From the NCBI RefSeq assembly GCF_009765365.1, contig NZ_VTOM01000017.1, positions 62,001 to 126,000 on the forward strand: a DNA stretch of 64,000 nucleotides, written 5' to 3'. Below, one piece after another: positions 1 through 8,023 of this stretch. Source of the stretch: Antarcticirhabdus aurantiaca (GTDB taxonomy: Bacteria > Pseudomonadota > Alphaproteobacteria > Rhizobiales > Rhizobiaceae). A program made the position numbers and the translations under genes. The notes beneath the pieces are model-generated. The model was not told the origin of the DNA, did no database searches, and saw only the letters and a list, made by a program, of their open reading frames with translations. The first letter of the stretch is position 1; every line of letters starts with the position of its first letter.

Positions 1-114
1 ACCACTTCGATCAGTGGTCCGTTGTAACCAAACAGTTATAAGTCGGCAACAAGCCGGCGCGCGATTATCCGGTGGGAGAGCCGGGCGCGGCGGTTTTGAT
101 CGGGAGGACACCGC
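1..114 (+). promoter_or_regulatory. Leader of the sugar ABC operon with overlapping palindromes
   Basis: The first 18 bases form a perfect inverted repeat, ACCACT-N6-AGTGGT. A second, overlapping one (TGGT-N8-ACCA) spans 15-30. Together they look like a repressor operator just upstream of the transporter genes. A strong ribosome binding site (GGGAGG at 102-107) lies 7 nt before the first start codon. The cognate regulator would be outside the window; LacI or GntR proteins are usual for such operons, which is inference. Confidence 0.4.
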
Positions 115-1407
115 ATGACCCCATCCATGAATCGCCGCAGCATCCTCAAAGCCGGCGCGGCCGCCTTGTCGCTGGCCGCTCTCGGGGCGCCCGGCTTGGC
201 GCTCGCCCAGGAGCAGCGCCTGCGCTTCCTGTGGTGGGGCAGCCAGGAGCGGGCCGACCGCACCAACCGCGCCCTCGAGGCCTACAAGGCCGCCGCGCCC
301 CAGACGCAGATCGTCGGCGAGTTCGCCGGCTGGTCCGACTACTGGCCGCGGCTCGCGACGCAGGTCGCCGGCCGCAACGCCCCCGACCTCATCCAGATGG
401 ATTACCGCTACATCTTCGAATATGCGCGGCGCGGCGCGCTGCTGCCGCTCGACGAGTATCTGGGCCAAACCCTCAAGATCGAGGATTTCGGCGCGGCCAA
501 CATCGATTCCGGCCGTGTCGACGGCAAGCTCTACGGCATCAATCTCGGCGTGAACTCCTCTTCCATCGCCTTCGACGCGGCGGCCTGGGAGGGCACGGGC
601 GCGACGCCGCCGACGCCCGAGACGACCTGGGAGGAATTCGCGGAAGCAGCGACGACGTTCGGCGAGAACAAGCCCAAGCCCGGCTACTACGCCTCCGCCG
701 ATGCGGGCGGCGTCGAGCCGGCCTTCGAGCTCTGGCTGCGCCAGAACGGCAAGGCGCTCTACACGCCCGAAGGCGGCCTCGGCTACGAGCCGGCGGACGC
801 GGCGAAATGGTTCGCGCTCTGGGCCGACATGCGCGAGCGCGGCGCCTGCGTGCCGCCCGACATCCAGGCGCTCGACCAGCTCAACATCGAGACGAACGCG
901 CTCACCACCGGCAAGGCGGCCACCGCCTTCATGCATTCCAACCAGTTCGTCGGCTACCAGGCGCTGAACAAGGCCAAGCTCACCCTCGGCCCCTACCCCA
1001 AGGGCGCGAAGGACGGCCCGTCGGGCCACTATCTCAAGCCCTCCATGCTGCTCTCGCTCTCGGCCGCGACCGGCGGGGCGGACGCCGCGGTCGCCTTCGC
1101 CAACTTCCTCGTCGCCGACATCGCGGGCGCCAAGGCCATCGGCATCGAGCGCGGCGTTCCCGCCTCCCAGGCCATCCGCGAGGCGCTGACGCCGGAGCTG
1201 AACGAGGTCGACACGGCGATGGTCGACTACATCGCGCTGATCACGCCGGGCGTCGGCCCGCTGCCGGCCGCCCCGCCGTCGGGCGCGGGCGAGATCCAGT
1301 TCGTCCAGAAGCGCGTCAACGAGGAAGTGGGCTTCGGCCAGATCACGCCCGAACAGGCGGGCGAGACCCTCCATTCGGAAGCGAGCGCCATCCTCCAGCG
1401 GGGTTGA
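115..1407 (+). CDS. ABC transporter substrate-binding protein, carbohydrate type
   Basis: 430 aa periplasmic solute-binding protein of the extracellular family 1 (MalE/UgpB-like) type. The N-terminus carries a twin-arginine-like stretch (NRRSILK, residues 6-12), a hydrophobic core and an ALAQ cleavage region near residue 31, so Tat or Sec export is likely. The mature part begins with the LRFLWWG strand typical of the family. It heads a gene series with two permeases, two oxidoreductases and an ATPase; the first permease starts 4 nt after its stop. The substrate is unknown, but the two Gfo/Idh/MocA genes suggest a sugar, polyol or modified sugar. Confidence 0.93.
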   Translation: MTPSMNRRSILKAGAAALSLAALGAPGLALAQEQRLRFLWWGSQERADRTNRALEAYKAAAPQTQIVGEFAGWSDYWPRLATQVAGRNAPDLIQMDYRYIFEYARRGALLPLDEYLGQTLKIEDFGAANIDSGRVDGKLYGINLGVNSSSIAFDAAAWEGTGATPPTPETTWEEFAEAATTFGENKPKPGYYASADAGGVEPAFELWLRQNGKALYTPEGGLGYEPADAAKWFALWADMRERGACVPPDIQALDQLNIETNALTTGKAATAFMHSNQFVGYQALNKAKLTLGPYPKGAKDGPSGHYLKPSMLLSLSAATGGADAAVAFANFLVADIAGAKAIGIERGVPASQAIREALTPELNEVDTAMVDYIALITPGVGPLPAAPPSGAGEIQFVQKRVNEEVGFGQITPEQAGETLHSEASAILQRG

Positions 1408-1411
1408 TCCC

Positions 1412-2368
1412 ATGACGATGCAGTCCGTGGCGACGGACCTCGGCGGCGCGAACGCGCCCGCCGGGGCCGTCCCCGGCGCCGCGCGCCGAGCCTGGGCGCG
1501 AAACGGCCCGGCCTATCTCTTCCTTCTGCCCTGGCTCATCGGCTTTTTCGGGCTGACGCTCGGGCCGGCCCTCGCCTCGCTCTACCTGTCCTTCACCAAT
1601 TACGACCTGATCCGCTCGCCGGACTGGGTCGGCGCGGCCAACTACGTGCGCATCGCCACCGCCGACCCGAAGTTCGCGGCGGCGATGAAGGTGACCTTCC
1701 TCTACGTGGTCCTGTCGGTGCCGCTGAAGCTCGCCTTCGCGCTGCTCGTCGCCATGGCCTTCAACCGCGGGCTCAAGGGCCTGCCGGTCTACCGGGCGAT
1801 CTTCTACCTGCCATCGCTCCTCGGCGCCTCCGTCGCCATCGCGGTCCTCTGGCGCCAGCTCTTCGCCTCCGACGGCCTCGTCAACATGGTCCTCTGGCAG
1901 CTCTTCGGCATCGAGGGGCCGAGCTGGATCTCGAACCCGAACTATTCGCTCTATACCCTCGTGATCCTGTCGGTCTGGCAGTTCGGCTCGCCGATGATCA
2001 TCTTCCTGGCAGGTCTCAGGCAGATCCCGACCGACATGTACGAGGCGGCGGAGATCGACGGGGCGTCGAAGGCCCGGCAGTTCTGGAAGATCACGCTGCC
2101 GCTGCTCACCCCGGTCATCTTCTTCAACGCCGTCATCCAGACCATCGACGCCTTCAAGGCCTTCACGCCGGCCTTCATCATCTCGGAGGGCACGGGCGGG
2201 CCGATCAACTCGACGCTGTTCTACACCCTCTACCTCTACCAGGAGGCCTTCGGCTTCTTCCGCATGGGCTACGCCTCGGCGCTGGCCTGGATCCTCGTCG
2301 TGATCATCGCCGCCTTCACCGCCTTCTCCTTCCTGTCGGCGAAATACTGGGTGCACTACGATGACTGA
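1412..2368 (+). CDS. Carbohydrate ABC transporter permease, MalF/UgpA type
   Basis: 318 aa inner-membrane permease with about six transmembrane helices. The cytoplasmic EAA loop that docks the ATPase is visible (EAAEIDGASKARQFWKITLP, about residues 210-230). The N-terminus has an Ala/Pro-rich extension before the first helix (YLFLLPWLIGFFGL). It starts 4 nt after the binding-protein stop and overlaps the next permease by 8 nt, so the two permeases are probably made in equal amounts as the membrane heterodimer. Confidence 0.93.
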   Translation: MTMQSVATDLGGANAPAGAVPGAARRAWARNGPAYLFLLPWLIGFFGLTLGPALASLYLSFTNYDLIRSPDWVGAANYVRIATADPKFAAAMKVTFLYVVLSVPLKLAFALLVAMAFNRGLKGLPVYRAIFYLPSLLGASVAIAVLWRQLFASDGLVNMVLWQLFGIEGPSWISNPNYSLYTLVILSVWQFGSPMIIFLAGLRQIPTDMYEAAEIDGASKARQFWKITLPLLTPVIFFNAVIQTIDAFKAFTPAFIISEGTGGPINSTLFYTLYLYQEAFGFFRMGYASALAWILVVIIAAFTAFSFLSAKYWVHYDD

Positions 2369-3254
2369 CGTGGCCGCCGCCCTCGGGAGCGCTTCGGCGA
2401 GCGCTCCGCCGATGCGCACGGGCCGCTCGCCCGCCCGCTCGGCGCTGATCCACCTGATCCTGATCCTGGCCTCCTTCGCCATGCTCTATCCCATCCTCTG
2501 GATGGTCTCGGGCTCGGTGCGTCCGCAGGACGAGCTGTTCGGCACGGCCTCGCTCTGGCCATCCAGCGTCGACCTCAGTGCCTATGTCAGGGGATGGACG
2601 GGGCTCCAGGTCTCGTTCGGGCAGTTCTTCTGGAACTCGCTCGTGATCTCGGTGCTCGCCACCATCGGCAACGTGGTGGGCTGCTCGCTCGCGGCCTTCG
2701 CCTTCGCCAGGCTCAAGTTCGGCGGACGGAACTTCTGGTTCGCGCTGATGCTGGGCACCTTGATGCTGCCCTATCACGTCGTGCTCATTCCCCAGTACAT
2801 CCTCTTCCTCGAGCTCGGCTGGGTGAACACGCCCCTGCCCCTCATCGTGCCGAAGTACCTCGCGACGGACGCCTTCTTCATCTTCCTGATGGTGCAGTTC
2901 TTCCGCGGCATTCCGCGCGAGCTGGACGAGGCGGCGGTCATGGACGGCTGCTCGCCCTGGCGGATCTACTGGAAGATCATGCTGCCGCTCTCGCTGCCCG
3001 TTCTGGCGACGGCCGCGATCTTCTCCTTCATCTGGACCTGGGACGACTTCTTCGGGCCGCTGATCTACCTCAACGACATCAACACCTACACGGTGCAGCT
3101 CGGCCTGCGCTCCTTCGTCGACAGTTCCGGCGCATCGGACTGGAGCGCGCTCTTCGCGATGTCGAACCTCTCGCTCGTTCCGATCTTCATCTTCTTCATC
3201 TTCTTCCAGCGCCTCCTCATCGAGGGCATCGCCACCACCGGCATGAAGCGCTGA
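2361..3254 (+). CDS. Carbohydrate ABC transporter permease, MalG/UgpE type
   Basis: 297 aa partner permease. It has about six membrane segments and an EAA loop (DEAAVMDGCSPWRIYWKIML). It overlaps the upstream permease by 8 nt, and the first oxidoreductase starts 10 nt after its stop, consistent with one polycistronic message. Length and topology are normal for the MalG group. Confidence 0.93.
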   Translation: MTDVAAALGSASASAPPMRTGRSPARSALIHLILILASFAMLYPILWMVSGSVRPQDELFGTASLWPSSVDLSAYVRGWTGLQVSFGQFFWNSLVISVLATIGNVVGCSLAAFAFARLKFGGRNFWFALMLGTLMLPYHVVLIPQYILFLELGWVNTPLPLIVPKYLATDAFFIFLMVQFFRGIPRELDEAAVMDGCSPWRIYWKIMLPLSLPVLATAAIFSFIWTWDDFFGPLIYLNDINTYTVQLGLRSFVDSSGASDWSALFAMSNLSLVPIFIFFIFFQRLLIEGIATTGMKR

Positions 3255-3264
3255 GGGCATCACC

Positions 3265-4275
3265 ATGACAGCACTTCGCTTCGCGGCCGTCGGCCTCAAT
3301 CACAACCACATCTACGGGCAGGTCGACTGCCTCCTGCGGGAAGGCGCCGAGCTCGTCGGCTTCGTCTCGCCCGAGGACGACCTCGCGGCCGAATTCGCCG
3401 CGAAGTACCCGCAGGCTCCGCGCCTCGACGACCGGCGCCGGGTGCTGGAGGACGACAGCATCGAGCTGATCGTCAGCGCCGCGGTCCCCGCCGACCGCGC
3501 GGGCATCGCGGTGGAGGCGATGCGCGCCGGCAAGGACGTGATGCTGGACAAGCCGGGCATGACGACCTTCGCCCAGCTCGACGAGCTGCGGCGCGTCCAG
3601 GCCGAGACGGGCCGCATCCTCTCGATCCTCTACTCGGAGCACTTCGAGAACCGCGCGACGGTGCGCGCCGGCGAACTGGTGAAGAGCGGCGCCATCGGCC
3701 GCGTCGTCTCCACCGCCGGCTTCGGGCCGCATCGGATGCGGAAGGAGCAGCGCCCCGGCTGGTTCTTCGAGCGCGAGCGCTACGGCGGCATTCTCGTCGA
3801 CATCGCCTCGCACCAGTGCGAGCAGTTCCTGTTCTTCACCGGCGAAACGAAGGCCGAGGTCCTCTCCGCCCGCGTCTTCAACCGCGCTCATCCGGACAGG
3901 CCCGGCCTCCAGGACACCGGCGACATCCACCTCGCCACCGCCGAGGCCACGGGCTTCGTGCGCGTCGACTGGTTCACGCCGGACGGCCTGCCGGTCTGGG
4001 GCGACGGGCGGCTGTTCATCACCGGCACCGAAGGCATGATCGAGCTGCGCAAATATGTCGACATCGCCGGACGGCCGGGCACCGACCACCTCTTCCTGAC
4101 CGATGCCAAGGGCGTGCGGCACTTCGACTGCTCGGACGGCGACCTGCCCTACGCGCGCCAGCTCATCGCCGACATCCGGAACCGGACGCAGACCGCCATG
4201 CCGCAGGACCGCTGTTTCGCAGCCATGGAGCTGGCGCTCACCGCGCAGGCGCTTGCCGAAGGGGCCCACGCATGA
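3265..4275 (+). CDS. Gfo/Idh/MocA family oxidoreductase (first of two)
   Basis: 336 aa NAD(P)-dependent oxidoreductase. The Rossmann N-terminus reads FAAVGLNHNHIYG, so the usual GxGxxG loop is replaced by an Asn/His-rich loop, as in a divergent subgroup. The EKP motif is DKPG (near residue 93). The C-terminal half fits the family's alpha/beta substrate domain. Its stop codon overlaps the start of the next family member (ATGA). Probably acts on the sugar imported by the flanking transporter, or on a derivative; the substrate is unknown. Confidence 0.85.
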   Translation: MTALRFAAVGLNHNHIYGQVDCLLREGAELVGFVSPEDDLAAEFAAKYPQAPRLDDRRRVLEDDSIELIVSAAVPADRAGIAVEAMRAGKDVMLDKPGMTTFAQLDELRRVQAETGRILSILYSEHFENRATVRAGELVKSGAIGRVVSTAGFGPHRMRKEQRPGWFFERERYGGILVDIASHQCEQFLFFTGETKAEVLSARVFNRAHPDRPGLQDTGDIHLATAEATGFVRVDWFTPDGLPVWGDGRLFITGTEGMIELRKYVDIAGRPGTDHLFLTDAKGVRHFDCSDGDLPYARQLIADIRNRTQTAMPQDRCFAAMELALTAQALAEGAHA

Positions 4276-5339
4276 GCCGCCGCTTCACCGTCGCCGTCGT
4301 CGGTTGCGGCATCGGCCGCTCGCACATCGAGGAGGGCTATGCCCGCCACCCCGACAAGTTCGAGGTGCTGGCGGTCTGCGACCTCGACGAGGCCCGCATG
4401 GGCACCGTCGCCGACGAGTTCGGCGTACCACGCCGCACGACGAGCTTCGCCGACGTCCTCGCCATGCCCGACATCGACATCGTCGACGTCTGCACGCCGC
4501 CCGCGACGCATCGGCCGATGATCCTGGAGGCGCTCGCGGCGGCCAAGCACGTCGTCTGCGAGAAGCCGCTGGTCGGCTCGCTCGCCCAGGTCGACGAGAT
4601 CATCGAGGCGGAAGCCCAGGCCCGCGGCCGGCTGATGCCGATCTTCCAGTATCGCTACGGCGACGGAGCGATGCAGGCGAAAGCCATCATCGAGGCGGGG
4701 ATCGCCGGCAAGCCCTATGCCGGCTCGGTCGAGACCTTCTGGAAGCGCACCGCCGCCTATTACGACAATCCCTGGCGCGGGCGCTGGCGGACGGAGCTCG
4801 GCGGCGTCCTGATGACCCACGCGATCCACATCCACGACCTCGCGATGTTCCTGATGGGTCCGGTCGACAACGTCTTCGCGCGCATCGCGACGCGGGTGAA
4901 CGACATCGAGGTCGAGGACTGCGTATCCTCCTCCTGGGCGATGAAGAACGGCGCGCTGATGTCCTCGACGGCCACCCTCGGCAGCCAGGACGAGATCAGC
5001 CGCCTGCGCCTGCACTTCGAGAACGTCACCTTCGAGAGCAACCACGCCGCCTATTCGCCGGGCGACGGGCCTTGGGTGGTGATCCCACGGGACGACGAGG
5101 TGAAGGCGCGGATCGACGCCCGTCTCGCGGACTGGACGCCGGTCGGGCGCCGCTTCGACGGACAGATGGCGGCCTTTTACGCCGCGCTCGTATCCGGCGA
5201 TGCGCCGCCGGTGACGAGCCGCGACAGCCGCGCCTCGCTGGAGCTGGTGACGGCGGTCTACCACTCGGCCTGGACCGGCACCGACGTGCGCTTACCGGTC
5301 GACGCCACCCATCCGAAATACGAGAGCTGGCTGCCGTAG
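4272..5339 (+). CDS. Gfo/Idh/MocA family oxidoreductase (second of two)
   Basis: 355 aa NAD(P)-dependent dehydrogenase. It shows a canonical dinucleotide-binding start (VAVVGCGIGRSH), an acidic strand end (VCDLDEA) and the CEKPL motif that carries the catalytic lysine. The start is the ATG overlapping the upstream stop (ATGA), which indicates translational coupling; the frame stays open upstream, but only within the preceding gene. Two different members side by side suggest a two-step oxidation/reduction, as in 3-keto-sugar or inositol-type pathways (inference). Confidence 0.88.
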   Translation: MSRRFTVAVVGCGIGRSHIEEGYARHPDKFEVLAVCDLDEARMGTVADEFGVPRRTTSFADVLAMPDIDIVDVCTPPATHRPMILEALAAAKHVVCEKPLVGSLAQVDEIIEAEAQARGRLMPIFQYRYGDGAMQAKAIIEAGIAGKPYAGSVETFWKRTAAYYDNPWRGRWRTELGGVLMTHAIHIHDLAMFLMGPVDNVFARIATRVNDIEVEDCVSSSWAMKNGALMSSTATLGSQDEISRLRLHFENVTFESNHAAYSPGDGPWVVIPRDDEVKARIDARLADWTPVGRRFDGQMAAFYAALVSGDAPPVTSRDSRASLELVTAVYHSAWTGTDVRLPVDATHPKYESWLP

Positions 5340-5377
5340 TCCGACTGACGAAGCGCATCCAAGCGGGAGGAGAACCC

Positions 5378-6454
5378 ATGGCCACCAGCATCCAGCTCGA
5401 CAGGATCGTCAAGGCCTACGGCCAGCACAAGGTGATCCACGGCATCGACCTCACCATCGATCCCGGCGAGTTCGCCGTCTTCGTCGGCCCCTCCGGCTGC
5501 GGAAAGTCGACGCTGCTTCGCATGATCGCGGGGCTGGAGGAGATTTCCGGCGGGGAGCTTCGCATCGACGGGCAGCGCATGAACGAGGTGCCGGCCTCCA
5601 AGCGCGGCATCGCCATGGTGTTCCAGTCCTACGCGCTCTACCCCCACATGAGCGTCTACAAGAACCTCGCCTTCGGCCTTGAGACCGCCGGCATGAAACG
5701 CGACGAGGTGCGCCGGCGCGTGGAAAGCGCCGCCGACAAGCTGCAGATCGGGCCGCTCCTCCAGCGCAAGCCCAAGGCCCTGTCCGGCGGCCAGCGCCAG
5801 CGCGTCGCCATCGGCCGGGCGATTGTGCGCGAGCCGAAGATCTTCCTCTTCGACGAGCCCCTGTCGAACCTCGACGCGGAACTGCGCGTCCAGATGCGCG
5901 TCGAGATCGCCCGGCTCCACCAGAGCCTCGGCAACACGATGATCTACGTCACCCACGACCAGGTCGAGGCGATGACCATGGCCGACAAGATCGTCGTCCT
6001 GAAGGAAGGCCGGATCATGCAGGCCGGCCGGCCGCTCGACCTCTACAACGACCCGGCCAACCAGTTCGTCGCGGGCTTCATCGGATCCCCGAAGATGAAC
6101 TTCCTGAAGGCCCGTCTCGCGGAGGGCGACGCGTCCCGCCGCACGATCGAGATCGCCGGCCGGCCGATCGTCCTGGAGCGCCCGATCGAGGCGCGGGCCG
6201 GCGAGCCCCTGACCTTCGGCGTTCGGCCGGAGCACCTGGCGCCCGGCGAGGCGCGCGCCGGCCTCGGCAACGGCGCCGTGCAGCTCGTCGAGCACCTCGG
6301 CGGCTCGACGGTCATCTACACCGAGACCCCCGACGGCCAGCCGACGACGCTCCTCATCGGCGGGCAGAACGCGGTGCGCGCGGGCGAGCAGATCCCGCTC
6401 GGCTTCGATCCGGCCAAGGCCCACGTCTTCGGGGAGGACGGACGGCGGGTGTGA
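5378..6454 (+). CDS. Carbohydrate ABC transporter ATP-binding protein, UgpC/MsmK type
   Basis: 358 aa ATPase of the MalK/UgpC class. Visible motifs in order: Walker A GPSGCGKST (about 38-46), Q-loop FQSYALYPHM, signature LSGGQRQRVAIGRA, Walker B IFLFDEPLSNLD, switch His in YVTHDQ, then a C-terminal TOBE/OB regulatory domain (GVRPEHL). The start is set by GGGAGGAG about 7 nt upstream. It lies last in the operon, 38 nt after the second oxidoreductase, and would energise the two upstream permeases. Confidence 0.95.
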   Translation: MATSIQLDRIVKAYGQHKVIHGIDLTIDPGEFAVFVGPSGCGKSTLLRMIAGLEEISGGELRIDGQRMNEVPASKRGIAMVFQSYALYPHMSVYKNLAFGLETAGMKRDEVRRRVESAADKLQIGPLLQRKPKALSGGQRQRVAIGRAIVREPKIFLFDEPLSNLDAELRVQMRVEIARLHQSLGNTMIYVTHDQVEAMTMADKIVVLKEGRIMQAGRPLDLYNDPANQFVAGFIGSPKMNFLKARLAEGDASRRTIEIAGRPIVLERPIEARAGEPLTFGVRPEHLAPGEARAGLGNGAVQLVEHLGGSTVIYTETPDGQPTTLLIGGQNAVRAGEQIPLGFDPAKAHVFGEDGRRV

Positions 6455-6618
6455 CGCGGCGTAGGCCAGCGGCCCGGCTCGGCCGAGGGGCTTCGAGCAA
6501 ATGGGCGGAACCGTTTCTACCCCGCATTCACTCTCCCGCCCAACATCATTCCGCCGCCTAACGACAGGGCAACCCTGACCGGCGCATGCTCCGGATCGAC
6601 CGACCGGAGACCCCACCC

Positions 6619-8013
6619 ATGACGATCCGCCTCGCCGAGGTGCAGGACGGCGACGCGCCGCAGGACGAGGTTCGGCTTGCCGAGCTTCTCGGCGCCCTGT
6701 CCTTCGCGCTCGACCTCACCGAGGGCCAGCCGATCGGCCACTGCGTGCGGGCGACGTGGATCGGGATCGAGACGGGCCGCGAGCTCGGCCTCCCACCGAT
6801 GCAGCTCTGGGAGCTGTACTACACGGTGATGCTCAAGGATCTCGGCTGTTCCTCGAACGCCGCGCGGATCTGCGAGCTCTACCTGTCCGACGACATCGGC
6901 ATCAAGCGCGGCTTCAAGACGGTGGGCGACAGCCTGCCCAAGGTTCTCGGCTTCGTCCTGTCGCATACCGGCCGGCGCTCCCCGCTCGCCGATCGGCTGC
7001 GGGCGGTCCTCAACATCGTGCAGAACGGCGGCGCAATCGTCGACGACCTGATCCAGACCCGCTGCCATCGCGGCGCGGAGATCGCGGCCTCGCTGCGCTT
7101 TCCCGCCACCGTCAGCCAGGGGATCTACGCGCTCGACGAGCACTGGAACGGCGCGGGGCGGCCGGACCGGCTGGAGGGCGCCGCCATTCCCATCTACGCG
7201 CGGATCGCGCTCCTGGCGCAGGTCGCGGAGGTCTTTCACGCCGCCGCGGGACCGGAGGCGGCCCTGGCCGAGATCGCCAAGCGCACCGGCACCTGGTTCG
7301 ATCCCCACGTCGCCGCAGCCTTCGAGCGCGCGGCCGCCCGGCCCGGCTTCTGGGACACGCTCGCCTCGCCCGACGTCGCCGCCACGGTGATGGCGATGGA
7401 GCCCGGGCGCAGCCTCATCCGCGTCGACGAGGACTATCTCGACGACATCGCCCGCGCCTTCGCGAAAGTCATCGACTCCAAGAGCCCCTTCACGTCAGGC
7501 CATTCGGAGCGCGTCGCGGTCTATGCCGACATGGTGGCCGGCGAGATGGGCTGGGATCCCGAGCGCCGCCGCTGGCTGCGGCGCGCCGCCCTCCTCCACG
7601 ACATCGGCAAGCTCGGCGTTTCCAACGCCATCCTCGACAAGAACGGCAAGCTCGACGACGAGGAATGGCGGGAGATGCGCGGCCACGCGGCGCTGTCCGA
7701 AAGCATCCTCGCCCGCGTGCCGGTGTTCCGCGAGATGGCGCGCATCGGCGGCGGCCACCACGAGCGGCTCGACGGCAAGGGCTATCCACGCGGGCTGAAG
7801 GAGGCCGAGATCGAGACGGAAACGCGTATCGTCTCGGTCGCCGACGTCTTCGACGCGCTGACCGCCGACCGGCCGTACCGCGCGGCCATGTCGATCGAGG
7901 CCGCGCTCGACATCATGCGCCGCGACGTCGGCCTCGCCTTCGATCCCGGCTGCCTCGCGGCCCTGGAGCGCGCCGTCCTGCGCATCGAGGGCGACCTGCG
8001 CCGCGCGGCCTGA
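6619..8013 (+). CDS. Tandem HD-GYP protein, degenerate plus intact domain
   Basis: 464 aa, probable cyclic-di-GMP phosphodiesterase or receptor. The C-terminal domain is intact: HDIGKLG (H327-D328) and HHERLDGKGYP (380-390). The N-terminal half looks like a second, degenerate copy: the HD pair is replaced by K73-D74 (MLKDLG) and the GYP signature is GRP (EHWNGAGRP, about 174-182). No receiver, PAS or membrane segment is present. The ATG at 6619 is preferred because GGAG lies 9 nt upstream; an in-frame ATG at 6586 lacks a ribosome site. Stands alone between the ABC operon and a convergent gene. Confidence 0.85.
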   Translation: MTIRLAEVQDGDAPQDEVRLAELLGALSFALDLTEGQPIGHCVRATWIGIETGRELGLPPMQLWELYYTVMLKDLGCSSNAARICELYLSDDIGIKRGFKTVGDSLPKVLGFVLSHTGRRSPLADRLRAVLNIVQNGGAIVDDLIQTRCHRGAEIAASLRFPATVSQGIYALDEHWNGAGRPDRLEGAAIPIYARIALLAQVAEVFHAAAGPEAALAEIAKRTGTWFDPHVAAAFERAAARPGFWDTLASPDVAATVMAMEPGRSLIRVDEDYLDDIARAFAKVIDSKSPFTSGHSERVAVYADMVAGEMGWDPERRRWLRRAALLHDIGKLGVSNAILDKNGKLDDEEWREMRGHAALSESILARVPVFREMARIGGGHHERLDGKGYPRGLKEAEIETETRIVSVADVFDALTADRPYRAAMSIEAALDIMRRDVGLAFDPGCLAALERAVLRIEGDLRRAA

Positions 8014-8023
8014 GCGGCGCGGT

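Noticed and set aside
4103-5377. N-terminal extension of the ATPase frame through the second oxidoreductase
   Set aside because: The ATPase starts at 5378 with a good ribosome site; the extension is out-of-frame oxidoreductase sequence.
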